A DNA stretch of 64,000 nucleotides from Beaufortia kweichowensis (GCA_019155185.1 CM032813.1:14117561-14181560); one strand, 5' to 3'. Shown: positions 10,639-22,273, numbered from the stretch's first letter. A program made the numbers and translations. Notes: generated from the sequence alone by a model not told the origin.

Positions 10639-10696
10639 TATAAAAAGGGAAGTGTTCTTGTTGATTGACGTCATTCTTGTTGGACGGTTGACGTCA
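10639..10696 (+). promoter_or_regulatory. TATA promoter with two CRE palindromes, left arm, facing the loop
   Basis: TATAAAAAG at 10639 is followed by two perfect TGACGTCA sites at 10666-10673 and 10689-10696, 23 bases apart. These are CREB/ATF binding palindromes. A CpG-rich leader with a strong donor (GGACG|GTAAGG, after 10822) follows. The right-arm TATA (21380-21373, minus strand) is kept, but both CREs read TGGCGTCA there. Confidence 0.6.
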
Positions 10697-10822
10697 TCGA
10701 CGTGCCACGGTTTGGTTCACGCACGCTGACTTTGGGCCGGCGTTGCGGTTGTGTGGTCCGGCTGGGACCTGTCGACATTGTGCTTATTGAAGCGACGTGT
10801 TTGATTGTGGACATCAAGGACG
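10668..10822 (+). other. Candidate noncoding first exon, left arm
   Basis: About 155 CpG-rich bases from the expected start ~28 bp after TATA to a consensus donor at 10823. There is no ATG in it. Good downstream acceptors are at 11670-11671 (CTTTTTCTTTTGGCAG) and 11858-11859, and AATAAA lies at 12046. The mirror exon in the right arm (about 21350-21198) also has its donor but lacks the loop sequence with the poly(A) site. No protein product is visible. Confidence 0.4.
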
Positions 10823-11206
10823 GTAAGGGAACTTTATTTGTTATTGATAATAGGGCAAGGTGTTTTTGTAAATTCAACTCGCATGATGCTTTGTTTTAGA
10901 GTGTTCCTTTGCGGTTGTCGTTGCTCTCCCGTGATTTTCTCTCCGGTGTTTTGTCTCCGGTGGTTATTTACTGATCGTGTGCCTGTACCATCTGTATGGA
11001 TTCGGGGGTATGTATGAATTTCGTTGGCTATTAAGCCAAGAGAAAAGTAATTTATTGTGTTCTCCCTATGATTCTTTCTAGGCGTGAAGTAAAGCTTTAT
11101 TCATGGGCTTCTAATCAAGTGGGCTCTGCGCTCTGTCTCGGACGATTGTGGTTCTTTCCTCTCTGCCGGTTGCACCCTAGTGCGCCAGCTAATGCGAGTC
11201 TTGCCG

Positions 11207-12069
11207 TTACGTTTTATTACTATTTTTGTTTCATTTCGTATAAATTTAGTATTTAGTTTCTTTTTGAGTCGTTCTGTTTGTTTCTTTGATAGGGTTTTCT
11301 TTTTTTGTTTCGTTTCATTGGTTATTTTTATTAAGTGCAAACTTTTGTTAACATTTGTGTGAATTATTGTTACTTTGAATCATTGCTGTTTTTTTTGTGA
11401 ATGCTGTGTTTATTTAATTGTTTGTTGAAATGTGTGAAGCCATTTGTGTCATGAGCGTGTGTTAAACCTCCATAGTGGTTGATTGAATATGGCCATTGTG
11501 GTTTAATAATTATTTGATCTAGAGTACCCTGCTTAAACCATCTTATTGGCTTTTTGTTATAAATTGTTTTTTTGGTTTTCTCATTTCCGAAGTGTCTGTT
11601 TGGTACTGAACTCTAGTGGGGTTTCCCCGGAGTTATTGTGCTTCTGGATTCATGTCTTTTTCTTTTGGCAGGGCCTGGGCACCAGAGTGGAAGGCTAACT
11701 CACGATTGTGGTGGTGGTATTTCTCTCACTGTGTGACATACTAAGCACTTGTGAGTGTGTGTGCTGTGATCTGCTGTGATCTCTTGGATGTATGTGGATT
11801 TCACTAGGGTTTGATGCCAGTTCTGTATTGGTTGGTAAGCCCTAGACTCCTTGCCTCAGGTAATACCTGCAAATTCTGGCCCATTGCCATTCCTACATAA
11901 TGTTTTAATAATTGTCTTTGTATGTATTTACTCTCTGAATGTTTACATGATCATTGTTTTTATATATAATCTCATTCAGAGTAATGTCTCCTTCCTCTTT
12001 TAAGATGTGACTGGTTGCTGTGTCGAGTTATGTAAAATCTTGTGTGTAATAAAGTATTTTTATATTATA
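11207..12069 (+). other. Palindrome loop, left part, with possible exon and poly(A) site
   Basis: Single-copy in the window and T-rich. It has a good acceptor at 11671, a donor at 11835 (TTG|GTAAGC) and AATAAA at 12046-12051, close to where the gypsy element inserted. No long open frame. It could be the 3' part of the transcript starting at the left-arm promoter. Confidence 0.45.
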
Positions 12070-13227
12070 TGTAGTGTTTTGAGTGTGAGTGTTCCAGCAA
12101 ACTTTAATTTTTAAGAAATAAATTGTATTTGTTTACTTTTTGTTTATACCTTTTCATATAACTCTAACAAGAATTTTATGAAGCTGTGTATTTTTGTTTT
12201 GAGAATGTATTTATTTTGAAGTTGTGATTTCATTTCCTGTCTGAACTGCTTATATCAGTTGCCTCCTCGCTCCCGGCCAGAACGGCTTGGACTTGAGCGA
12301 GACAGGTAGTGTGCAAATGTGCTCCGTAATATATTGTTAAAATATATTAGATTAAGTTACAATTTTGGTTGATATTAGTGGATGACATGTTTTGATGCTG
12401 GATTGAGTCATATAATGCATTTATATGTTGTTATTTCTCGTGCATAGCTGTGTTTTGTGAACGGTTTAATGTGTTGGTTCAAGCTGTCACCTGCACCAAT
12501 TTTTTTAAGGGTGCCGTTTTTTCTTTTTTTGGTAACTTTGGTTCTTAAGTGAAATTAAAGAGGTGGACCATGCTTTGTAAAAGAAAACGCCATGCATTCA
12601 AACTCTGTCTAATCTATGTATTCTTTTGATGTCTTGAATTGTATATTTGTACCCATGTATTATCACTAGTACATGAAATGTTAATCAGCTGCAGTTACAG
12701 TGTAAATGGGGGCAGGGATTCACTTTTCTCTCTTTTACGATCCCTCACAGACCACAGAGCCAAGAGGGTGTGTTTGTGTGGTGTTAATTCCCTGTCCTGT
12801 CTTTAATAAACTGCAGGTATGTCATTGCAACAGAATCATTACCACTATACTGATCATATTTCATTGTGATGTTAGTTTAGAGTTATTTTCAGTATTTCTG
12901 AGGTATGTAATTGTGTGTATATATGTGTGTGTATTTGAATTCTTTATTTTTTTTTTATATGGATGATATGTTTACCTTATTGATTGGTGTAAGTGTGTTG
13001 TATATAATGTCTTATGTATAGGTTGTGAAATGACAGACTATAGTTAAAGAGTTTATTGTTAAATGTTGTCAGAACGGCTTCGGACTTGAGCGAGACAGAC
13101 CACAGAGCCAAGAGTGTGTGTTTGTGTGGTGTTAATTCCTGTCCTGTCTTTAATAAACTGCAGACGTGGTTCACCGAAGCCAGTGGTGTCGTGGAGTTCT
13201 TTGTGGTGCGAGACGAAACACGCTACA
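12070..13227 (+). repeat. 5' LTR of loop gypsy element, enlarged to 1158 bp
   Basis: It matches the right LTR (799 bp) up to CTGCAG at 12816. It then has ~250 bp not found in the right LTR (12817-13067), followed by a second copy of the leader (GTCAGAACGG...GAGACAG joined directly to ACCACAGAGCC, 13068-13163), and then the normal LTR end. The second copy lacks the 442-445-base segment that separates these two parts in the normal LTR. Confidence 0.85.
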
Positions 13228-13231
13228 AAAT

Positions 13232-13249
13232 TGGTGCCGTGACCCGGAT
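13232..13249 (+). other. Primer binding site of loop gypsy element
   Basis: TGGTGCCGTGACCCGGAT starts four bases after the left LTR and begins with TGG. I cannot assign the tRNA with certainty. Confidence 0.65.
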
Positions 13250-13796
13250 TTCAAGGGATCAGCTGTTGCAGATCGCCGGGGAAAGTCATCTTCATCGACA
13301 TCACCAGTTAACAGAACTTCGTGGTATATAAAGCAGTGACTTAAACATGGACAGTAATAGCTTTACGCACAACAAAACACAAGAACACATGTCAGACACA
13401 GATATTAATTCTGTAAATGTGACACCTTTTGTGTAAGGAGTGGTGTTTTAAGCTCACAGAGGTTTTCTACTGGAATTGGGGGGGGGCTCCAGTTAAATAG
13501 CATGTTAGAACAAATGTGGTAGCTTCCCCGTTACGCTGCATCGACCAGTAGCATAACTATGGAAGGCATGAGTAGTGATTACAACGGTGCCCCCTAGAGA
13601 GAGATCTATACAGTCCCCAGGGGGTGAACAAAGAGAATCAGTGGCAAACAATGTCAAATTTAATGAAGCAGCTGGGAAGTGAAATAGGAATCAAATTGCT
13701 GCAAATCTTAGATCTGAAAGGCAAAATGCTCAGAGAGATGATAGGGATGCCCAACAGCCCGCACACGAAGTTCTGATCTATCAAATTTTAACCTAA

Positions 13797-14742
13797 TTGT
13801 TAGGCATCAAGATGTTAAAGAACCGCCTACCTTTAGAGGGTGATAAGACGGATCGATGCACCATGGGTGAATGGCAAGAACTGATGCAAGCTTACTTGAA
13901 TAAGAAGGGATTCAGTGTGTCAGAACAGGGCCAAGAGATCCTTGATAAGCTAATGGGCCATGCCAAAGACATTGTGAGGACATGTATTCGCAACAATCCT
14001 CTGATTGATGTAGCTAGAGACCCACATGTCATCTTTTTCGATTCTAAGACAACATTTTGGAGATGCAATTTCCTCCACAACACCTATGAGAGACTTCTAC
14101 GAGACCTTGCCAAAGCAGTCAGAGAGTGGCTTGGAATACTGGATCAGACTGAATAAGGCTGTTGACCTAGCTGATGAATGCCTAAAAAGACAAGGGAAGA
14201 GAGTTGAAGACCCTAGTCATGAGGTGACAATGATGTTTGTTAGGCATTGTCCTGAGCCCGGTCTGTACACAGCGCTGCGAAGTAAACCACTGGAGAGTTG
14301 GAATGCAAATGAAATTCAAGCGCCGCTAATTGACAGCCACCATAGAGACAAACAGTCTGTACGAGTAGATAGAGAGAGAAGGGTTGATGAAGCTTCGTCC
14401 AACGCCTGGTGCATGACACAACAACAGCCCACTGCCAATAATCAGGCAAGCAGTGTGGACTCGGCTCTTCTCGGCGCCAGAAGTTTCTCTTCTAGAGCAG
14501 TTCCTTGTTCAGCAGAAGGGCAAGAACAGAAAGCTAGACAGAGAAGGGTTGTGTCTGTAGACCCTGAAGTCCCCTGTAAAATATGCAGAGCTCAAGACCA
14601 TACAACAAAGACTCATTGTTTTAAAGAGGGGCTGTGTTTTAGTTGTTTCAAGACAGGGCACAGAGGTTTTGAATGCCCTGACAAAAGACAGACGAAGCCA
14701 AACACAACCAGTGCCACTGGACCCGAGGGCCATTTAAACTAG
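13797..14742 (+). pseudogene. gag of loop gypsy element, frameshifted
   Basis: Two overlapping frames (13797-14156 and 14026-14742) form one gag. The first part is capsid-like (TMGEWQELMQAYLNKKGF...). Near 14030 the frame must shift to the second (SILRQHFGDAISSTTPMRDF...). The C-terminus has two Cys clusters, PCKICRAQDH and LCFSCFKTGHRGFECPD; the latter is a C-x2-C-x4-H-x4-C zinc knuckle. In the family this protein packages the element RNA. The leader 13250-13796 holds no clear gene. Confidence 0.75.
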
Positions 14743-14885
14743 AAAACCTGCACTACACGGGGGCAGTGTGGGTGTTAGACGTGAAAAATCCCCAGAAGAC
14801 CCATTGATTGTTAATGTAACTACTAGTGACTTCCTAAGTCTAAAACAGTATAGGTGAATTAAATGCGGTTCAGCAAAAGACTCCT

Positions 14886-15624
14886 GTGAGATTCCAAAAG
14901 CTACCTACCAGAGAATTAATGATGAAGACGATTTGTTTCTACGCCCAGTGTTGGTTGGGGAAAGTGCAACTCCTAGCCCTTGTGGATAGTGGATCTGTTA
15001 CCTGTACATTAAGTGAATCAGCTGAACGCACACTTAGAGACTGGAACTTGATCTGTGCAGATTCGAGTAAGCCCACCAACAAAGTACTTACTGGCTGTGG
15101 AGGGAAATGAAACAAAACCAAAGTGTACATATGAGCTGAGTGTAGATATGCTTGAATGCAAAATGATGATCAACTTCCTAGTTGTGCCAGGTCAAAAGGA
15201 TGACATGATAATGGGATCAAATGTCATCAGGCATGTGACTCGTCAGATGAAGAAAACCGAGTGGTATTGGAAAAGCCTATCTCAACCAGTTCAAGATAAT
15301 AGTCAAGAACCCCTGCTGAATGTGCTTTCTAATGTTGATCGCTGGCATGGAGATAAGATACCACAGAAAGTGGGCACAGTGGTGTTGAGACAATGTGTTA
15401 CACTAGAGCCACAACATGAACATTTGGTCTGGGGAAGGTTAAAAGAAGTTGTCCCCCTGTCTGTTGGAAGCACTGTAATGCTTGAACCCTCCACTTCTCG
15501 TTCTGCACCAAGGAATGTCATGGTGGCTCAGCAGTGTTTGCCCCTTTGGGGAGATAAATGGATTCCTATGAGAGTGATTAACATGATTGACCGCCCATTG
15601 TTTTATACCGCAATACTAAACTAG
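14886..15624 (+). pseudogene. Aspartic protease and linker of loop gypsy element
   Basis: The frame at 14886-15110 contains LLALVDSGSVTCTLSES, with the Asp-Ser-Gly catalytic motif at 14985-14996. It breaks near 15100 and goes on at 15055-15624, where FLVVPGQKDDMIMGSNVI is the typical end of a gypsy protease. The rest, up to RT, is a linker without a named domain. Confidence 0.75.
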
Positions 15625-15629
15625 CAGAT

Positions 15630-16921
15630 GTGCACCCATGTCTTGCGCTAGAGGAGATAGACTTCACAGAAAACACAGAACACCAGCACCAAGGGGTTCA
15701 ACAGAATACTGTCCAAGTTAGTGAGCTTGATGAGAAAGCCAAGCTGCAGACTGACTATAAAGTGAAGCTGAGAGAATTGGGGCTGACAGAAATTGACATT
15801 GATTCCTGTGAAGTAAGTGATTATTGGAAGAGTGAGCTAGCTGATCTGATAGGACGCTATGAAAGCACCTTTTCTCGTGATAAGTTAGATTGTGGTGAAG
15901 TAAAGAATACTATTCATCGGATAAGGCTCAAAGATGAAAAGCCTTTCCTCGATGCCTTTCAGAAGAGTTCCACCCACCCATTACCAGAAATTAAGACAAA
16001 CATTGAATGAAATGGAGGAGCGTGGTATTATCCGAAAATCAAACAGTGAATGGGCCTCGCCCTTTAGTCTTAGTCTGGAAACCTTCTGGGGAGCTAAGGA
16101 TATGCACAGACTTTAGGTGGCTTAACCAAAGGACAGAGAAGGATGCATACCCTTTACCCCATCAAGCTGATGCCCTTGCCTCATTAGGGAGGAAATTGTT
16201 ATTTTAGCACTATGGATCTAACATCAGGCTTCTATAACATTCGATTCATGAGGATGACCGCAAATATACGTATGCATAACTCCAATAGGCCTTTATGAAT
16301 ATAATCGTATGGCTCAGGGTTTATGTAACAGCCCAGCAACATTCTCACGTATGATGACATCGATCTTTGGAGACCAAAACTATCTGTCACTTCTCTGCTA
16401 CTTAGATGATTTACTTGTCTTTGGTAAAACTGAGAAGGAAGCACTCAATCGCCTTTGAGATGGTGTTTTCTCGGCTTAGAGAGCATAACCTAAAGCTGTC
16501 ACAAAAAGTGCTACTTCTTAAGAAAACTGTCAAGTTCCTGGGACATATTGTAACTGAGAATGGCATAGCTACCGATCCAACTAAAGTGTCTGCAGTCAGT
16601 GACATAAAGTCCACAGATCTAATGGAAGCAGATGGAAAGACTCCATCACCTACCAAAATTAAGTCTTTTCTTGGGATGGCAAATTATTATTCCCATTTCA
16701 TTGAAGGTCTCTCGACTTTAGCAAAACCATTGTTTAAACTGACAGGCGGTCAGAAAGTCAGGAGGAAAGATAAACGCTTTGCTTCCAACCTTAGACGCCT
16801 AAGCCCTGATGATTGGACTGCAGAGTGTGACACAGCTGTAGAGAAGATAAAACATGCTCTTTCTCACAGTGCTGTTCTTGCGCACTCCAGACTTCAAAAG
16901 GCCTTTCCTCTTGTTCACTGA
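15630..16921 (+). pseudogene. Reverse transcriptase of loop gypsy element, broken
   Basis: Pieces at 15630-16010, 16007-16207 and 16406-16921, with degenerate sequence between, cover the RT. They contain MEERGIIRKSNSEWASPF, ICTDFRWLNQRTEKDAYPLP, the catalytic YLDD at 16399-16410, and FLGHIVTENGIATDPTKV and IKSFLGMANYYSHFI of the thumb/connection, all Ty3/gypsy signatures. At least three frame changes are needed, so no active enzyme is made. Confidence 0.85.
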
Positions 16922-17264
16922 TGCATCTATGGATGGTTTTGGTGCAGTTTTAAGTCAGATTCCACAAGGTGAGACAAAACCTAGACCAGTTGCTTTTATG
17001 AGCAAGACCTTGTCAAAAGCCCAGTCCCATTATCCCGCTCATAGGTTAGAGTTTTATGCACTGAAGTGGGCAGTTTGTGATAAATTTGCCCATTGGCTGA
17101 AGGGGACCAAATTCACTGTGTTAACTGATAACAATCCCCTGACATATATAATGTCCAAGCCAAAGTTAGATGCCTGTGAGCAAAGGTGGGTATCTAAGCT
17201 TGCCCCATTTGATTTTGACTTAAGATACATACCCGAACCAAGAATGTTCCTGCCGATCTTTTGA
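16854..17264 (+). pseudogene. RNase H of loop gypsy element
   Basis: The frame encodes FLLFTDASMDGFGAVLSQ, HRLEFYALKWAV and FTVLTDNNPLTYIM. These carry the Asp, Glu and Asp of the RNase H metal site. The frame is lost after DLRYIPEP near 17245, where it should run on into the integrase. Confidence 0.85.
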
Positions 17265-17620
17265 GTCACCGACCTTTTGCCAGAATTTTAGAGGTCTGTG
17301 ATGTTGTAGAGACTAAAGTTGAACATGTAACCTCTGAAACCATCCAGGACACGTTCCGATTATCAGTGAATGTGCACCACCAAATGTGTGAAACTGGTAT
17401 GGGATCTCAGGAGGAAAAATTGAAGATGGTTAGTAGTGAAGGGGTAAAGCTGTCTTTGAGTCCTGTCTTAGCTGGGAGGCCAGCAGGCCAGTGCATAGTG
17501 TCCACCTTGCCCAAAACAATCATTTTGTCCCTGGAGGTGTCAGCACTCTGCCAGTTCTTTCTATGGAAGAGATACGAATGAAGCAGAAAACAGATCCTAC
17601 TTTGTCCCGTGTAGTGTTCT

Positions 17621-18570
17621 TTGTTGACAGGAAAAAGGCCATCAAGCAGAGAGAGGGACAATGAAATTGCACCAGTAATGTCGACTTCTGAAGCACTGGG
17701 AAAAAAACTTGAAGTAAAGGATGGAGTTCTTTATCGCAGGTCCAAGGATCGAGTCGGTAAAGTCAGGTACCAGCTTGTACTTCCCCATTCATTAAAAACT
17801 GTTGCTCTCAGAGGAACTCACGATGATGCAGGCCATCAAGGCCAAAGCAGAACCCTTCACCTTGTACGCCAGAGGTTTTTCTGGTCCGGTATGGACACAG
17901 ATGTCAAAAAGTATGTCTCACACTGTAAACGATGTGTGGTTGGAAAGACTCAGGAACCTGAGGCCAGAGCTCCTCTAGAGTCTATCAGAACAAGTGCACC
18001 ACTCGAGCTTGTATGTATAGATTTTGGTCTGCAGAGGGACACGTGGAGAAAGCGCTTGATGTTCTGGTTATAACAGACCATTTCACAAAACTAGCCCATG
18101 CCCCCTGTCCCAACCAGACAGCCAAAGTGGTGGCTCAGAAATTGTGGAACAACTTTTTCTGTGTGTATGGCTTTCCACACAGAATACATTCTGACAAGGG
18201 TGCGAATTTTGAGAGCAAGTTGATTGCTGAGTTGTTGCTGGTGTCTGGTGTTGATAAGTCCCATACCACTGCACCATCCTATGGGCAATGGGCAGACCGA
18301 AGATTTAATCGCACCCTCGGCAACATGATCCGCTCTTTGCCTCCTCGAGCAAAGGAGAGATGGCCACAAATGATTCAGACACTCACATTTTCCTACAATT
18401 GTACTACCCATGAAACAACTGGGTTTATGCGCCATTTTACTTAATGTTTGGAAGGATTCCAAGGTTACCTGTAGACATCATGTTCGGGAGTGCCCTCAGA
18501 AATGAGGATGTCCAGACCTATGATGAGTATGTGAAATCTCTCCAGAAAGATCTCAGAGAAGCTGTACACA
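17621..18570 (+). pseudogene. Integrase of loop gypsy element, catalytic Glu region damaged
   Basis: The N-terminal zinc domain is seen in HDDAGHQGQSRTLHLVRQ and YVSHCKRC (H-H-C-C). The core has CIDFG (first Asp) and HSDKGANFES (second Asp) in the next frame (from 18013). Where the third residue (Glu, in a G-x-x-E-R-x-N-R context) is expected, the frame reads GQWADRRFNRTL, so the Glu is lost by small indels. From 17264 to 17621 lies low-similarity spacer. Another frameshift follows near 18440. Confidence 0.8.
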
Positions 18571-19583
18571 TTGCTAAGGGAAACACTACAGATGCACAGA
18601 GAAAAACAGACTGAAGGGTATAATAAAAGATCTAAGGGTGCCCTCTGAAGGTTGGGGATCATGTCCTTTGGCAAATAAGAAGGAAAGAGGAAAAGGAAAG
18701 TTGGCAGATAAATGGAACTCAGCAGTTCATGTAGTGACATGGAAGGATTCATCATTGCCCATTTATAGAGTTGAGAATCCCACAACAAAGAACAGCAAAG
18801 TGGTTCATCGTAATTTCCTCCTCCCAGTCAATTTCCTTCCGTTGGAAGAGCCAGATGCTGAATCTACAGTCCTGTCGGCAGTGTCGGAAGAGGAAAGACA
18901 TCAAACAGAGAGACAGAGCCAGAGATCTTTGCTGAGTACAGGAGGAGACTCAAGCACCAGTAGAACTGCTATATGGATTTTACAAGGGGTAGGGCCCAAA
19001 GCACCACAGAGTACCGGAGAAGGTACTGTAAAGGAGAAGACCAAGGAACATGTCACAGAGTTGGGGCATTCAGACTGTGCAAGTCAAACAAGAGAGAAAA
19101 TGCTTCTCCCAGAAATGAAATTGAACACACTGAAAGTTCTGGTGAGGAATGTGAAGCAGGAGAAATGACCTCTGACAGTGAGCAGCCTGATGTTGACAAT
19201 ACAGTATATGAATTGGAACCAGATCAATTGTGCATCAGTGATGGGGGAATGACCCAAGAATCTGTGTGTGACCAGAGTGTTCGAGCCAAACCGATGATGA
19301 CATATTACATGACATCATTTCAATGAGCAGATCAGTCAGAAGCTCTGAGCAACAATCCTTAAATACCAGTAGTAGACATCCGCAGAAGAAATCCCAAAGA
19401 ACAGTGACTGTAGCAGATACTGCCATTAAACCAAATGAAGGAACAGTGAGAACCCGTGCAGGAAGGCTAGTGAAACCTGTGAGACGCCTGCTTGAGTGTA
19501 TGAGTATGATATTGACGGAATCAGGGCAAAAAGATCCTCTTGCAGAGTTGTTAAGAATTCTATCAAATTTGATAGAGGGTTAA
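18571..19583 (+). pseudogene. Integrase C-terminus and hydrophilic tail
   Basis: At about 18690-18845 DKWNSAVHVVTWKDSSLPIY and VVHRNFLLPVNFLP resemble the GPY/F-type C-terminal domain that binds DNA. The rest, in three overlapping frames up to 19583, is rich in Ser, Glu and Lys without recognised domains. No envelope-like membrane protein is visible. Confidence 0.6.
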
Positions 19584-19802
19584 ACTGCTTTGAAGTCAAA
19601 TTTCGAGAGTCGACTAAGATTTAGACCTAAGTGAGCTTTAAAAGGATATGAGAAGTACCTTATATGGGGGTGTATGGAGATATGTATAAGGGCATATTTC
19701 TACCAGGCAAAGTGTTTTTGCTATTTGTTTGAATGACTTGAGTCTGGGTACCCCGTTTAAAGGAAAATGTCTCACCTATAGTATTAAAGTTCGCTGAAAT
19801 TT
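19584..19802 (+). other. Noncoding segment before the purine tract
   Basis: No frame or motif seen. It is the untranslated 3' part of the gypsy element. Confidence 0.6.
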
Positions 19803-19814
19803 AGGAGGGGAGAA
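19803..19814 (+). other. Polypurine tract
   Basis: AGGAGGGGAGAA immediately before the right LTR, the expected site for plus-strand DNA priming. Confidence 0.85.
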
Positions 19815-20613
19815 TGTAGTGTTTTGAGTGTGAGTGTTCCAGCAAACTTTAATTTTTAAGAAATAAATTGTATTTGTTTACTTTTTGTTTATACCTTTTC
19901 ATATAACTCTAACAAGAATTTTATGAAGCTGTGTATTTTTGTTTTGAGAATGTATTTATTTTGAAGTTGTGATTTCATTTCCTGTCTGAACTGCTCATCG
20001 CCTCTCGGCCCGTCAGAACGGCTTCGGACTTGAGCGAGACAGGTAGTGTGCAAATGTGCTCCGTAATATATTGTTAAAATATATTAGATTAAGTTACAAT
20101 TTTGGTTGATATTAGTGGATGACATGTTTTGATGCTGGATTGAGTCATATAATGCATTTATATGTTGTTATTTCTCGTGCATAGCTGTGTTTTGTGAACG
20201 GTTTAATGTGTTGGTTCAAGTTGCCGCCTGCACCAATTTTTAAGGGTGCCGTTTTTCTTTTTGGTAACTTTGGTTCTTAAGTGAAATTAAAGAGGTGGAC
20301 CATGCTTTGTAAAAAAGAAAACGCCATGCATTCAAACTCTGTCGAATCTATGTATTCTTTTGATGTCTTGAATTGTATATTTGTACCCATGTATTATCAC
20401 TAGTACATGAAATGTTAATCAGCTGCAGTTACAGTGTAAATGGGGGCAGGGATTCACTTTTCTCTCTTTTTACGATCCTCACAGACCACAGAGCCAAGAG
20501 TGTGTGTTTGTGTGGTGTTAATTCCTGTCCTGTCTTTAATAAACTGCAGACGTGGTTCACCGAAGCCAGTGGTGTCGTGGAGTTCTTTGTGGTGCGAGAC
20601 GAAACACGCTACA
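19815..20613 (+). repeat. 3' LTR of loop gypsy element, 799 bp
   Basis: Starts TGTAGTG after the purine tract and ends CGCTACA before the TATA duplication. It contains AATAAA at 20538-20543. It also contains a possible intron with consensus ends: donor GAGACAG|GTAGTG at 20042/20043 and acceptor CCTCACAG|ACC at 20484/20485. Confidence 0.9.
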
Positions 20614-20813
20614 TATAAATTCAGTGTCTCTGAGCCCATTAGCATCACGAATCTGTGAATTGCCTTTGATGTGCTTTGAATCCTTGGGTGAAAGTCCCAA
20701 GGTGGCGTAGTCAGCTCTGTGTGGTTAGAATATAGTGTATTACGAATTGGGCGTTCTTTTGCCCTCATACGTACACATGTCTAGCGGCCCCACGCCACGA
20801 CATTTGCCGTAGT
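20614..20813 (+). other. Palindrome loop, right part
   Basis: About 200 bases of unique sequence between the gypsy element's right LTR and the right arm, starting with the TATA target duplication. No frame or motif recognised. Confidence 0.6.
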
Positions 20814-22011
20814 CGGCAGGACTCGCATCAGCTGGCGCACTAGGGTGCAACCGGCAGAGAGGAAAGAACCACAATCGTCCGAGACAGAGCGCAGAGCCCA
20901 CTTGATTAGAAGCCCATGAATAAAGCTTTACTTCACGCCTAGAAAGAATCATAGGGAGAACACAATAAATTACTTTTCTCTTGGCTTAATAGCCAACGAA
21001 ATTCATACATACCCCCGAATCCATACAGATGGTACAGGCACACGATCAGTAAATAACCACCGGAGACAAAACACCGGAGAGAAAATCACGGGAGAGCAAC
21101 GACAACCGCAAAGGAACACTCTAAAACAAAGCATCATGCGAGTTGAATTTACAAAAACACCTTGCCCTATTATCAATAACAAATAAAGTTCCCTTACCGT
21201 CCTTGATGTCCACAATCAAACACGCCGCTTCAATAAGCACAATGTCGACAGGTCCCAGCCGGACCACACAACCGCAACGCCGCCCAAAGTCAGCGTATGT
21301 GAACCAAACCGTGGCACGCCGATGACGCCAACCGTCCAACAAGAATGACGCCAATCAACAAGAACACTTCCCTTTTTATACTACCCGGTACCCCTCCTCA
21401 CGAGCCGAACCTCCAATTACAAAAGCAGGATGATAAGCGCTCATCCTACTACATTTGTAAAAGCTATTTGGGTTGTTTGTTCAATAGTTGTGTTATTGAA
21501 TTGTTGTATGGTCTTTTTATTCAAATATAGCTGCATGTATGAAATATTACAGACTTTCGCCAATAGGGGTATGTGTGGTCTAAAATAAACAGAGAAAACA
21601 AAATACAATATAAGTTTGCTGATATAAACAACATTGCAAATAGCATAAAGAAAATCAACATTATGCACAGCAGTAGTGACAGTAAATAAATGATAAAGTG
21701 TCAAATATGAGGTAGTATCTGTAAACCATAACTTCACATTACTTTTGGAAACTGCATTAAAGTTGCATTTAAATAGCTGCATTCCAGTGTATCATTTATA
21801 CATATATATACCACAAATAGGTGTACAAAGTTAACTTACACAGCTATGCAGTATTAAATAAGCTTCAGCATTTGACTTAACATGGACTTGGTTAACATGC
21901 AATTTACAAAGAAATATACATATTGTTTAAACTAGTACAGCATGTACAAAATCTCTGAGATGAACAGCTTAGAATGTAAACTAGAACTAGAACTAGAACT
22001 TGTCCGGGCAA

Positions 22012-22273
22012 TAATAAAACATACATATACATAAAGATACCACTAGGGGCATCGTTGGGCTTTCATACAAGTATGTTCAGAGCCTGTCCTGTAAGCGCTC
22101 GATTGAAATGTGGAGTGGTCAGCGGTTGATGCAGCAGATGAAGTTGATTGGACTGTTGAACTATTGGTGATGATTTGTGCTTTTGGACTGCTCCAGGTTA
22201 TGTGTCTCTGTATTTGTTTTGAGAGTACTCTGTGTAGTTGGGAAAGAGGCTGTGGAGATGGGTTGAAAACTAC
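22012..22273 (-). pseudogene. Right-arm copy of the Thr/Ser-rich exon, frameshifted
   Basis: Mirror of 9751-10031. It has one extra G (ACCTGGAGC against ACCTGAGC on the left), which breaks the frame in its first third. It also lacks one C near the end (GATGCCCCTAG against GATGCCCCCTAG), which creates an earlier stop at 22045-22043. It cannot encode the same protein. Confidence 0.6.

Larger units (their letters stand above)
5721..11206 (+). repeat. Left arm of a ~20.6-kb palindrome
   Basis: The whole arm is repeated in reverse complement at 20814-26301. Examples: TATA promoter 10639 versus 21380, microsatellite 6750 versus 25270, Ser/Thr exon 9751 versus 22273, outer end TAATTTCTTAAC at 5721 versus GTTAAGAAATTA ending at 26301. 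By eye, differences are few and include 1-2-base indels, so the pair is young or has been homogenised. No transposase-like reading frame is visible in it. The arm contains older MITEs and tRNA-like units, so it was assembled from ordinary fish repeat-rich DNA before being mirrored. Confidence 0.92.
12070..20613 (+). mobile_element. Ty3/gypsy retrotransposon inserted in the palindrome loop
   Basis: Two LTRs (12070-13227 and 19815-20613) start TGTAGTG and end CGCTACA. A primer site follows the first, a purine tract precedes the second, and TATA duplications (12066-12069, 20614-20617) flank the whole. Inside are gag with zinc knuckle, protease, RT, RNase H and integrase in gypsy order. Many frameshifts make this copy defective, yet the LTRs are very alike apart from an extra ~359 bp in the left one. 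Confidence 0.93.

Noticed and set aside
12070..20613. Intact endogenous retrovirus
   Set aside because: Signatures are of a Ty3/gypsy retrotransposon, no envelope-like protein is seen, and the coding region is broken by many frameshifts.
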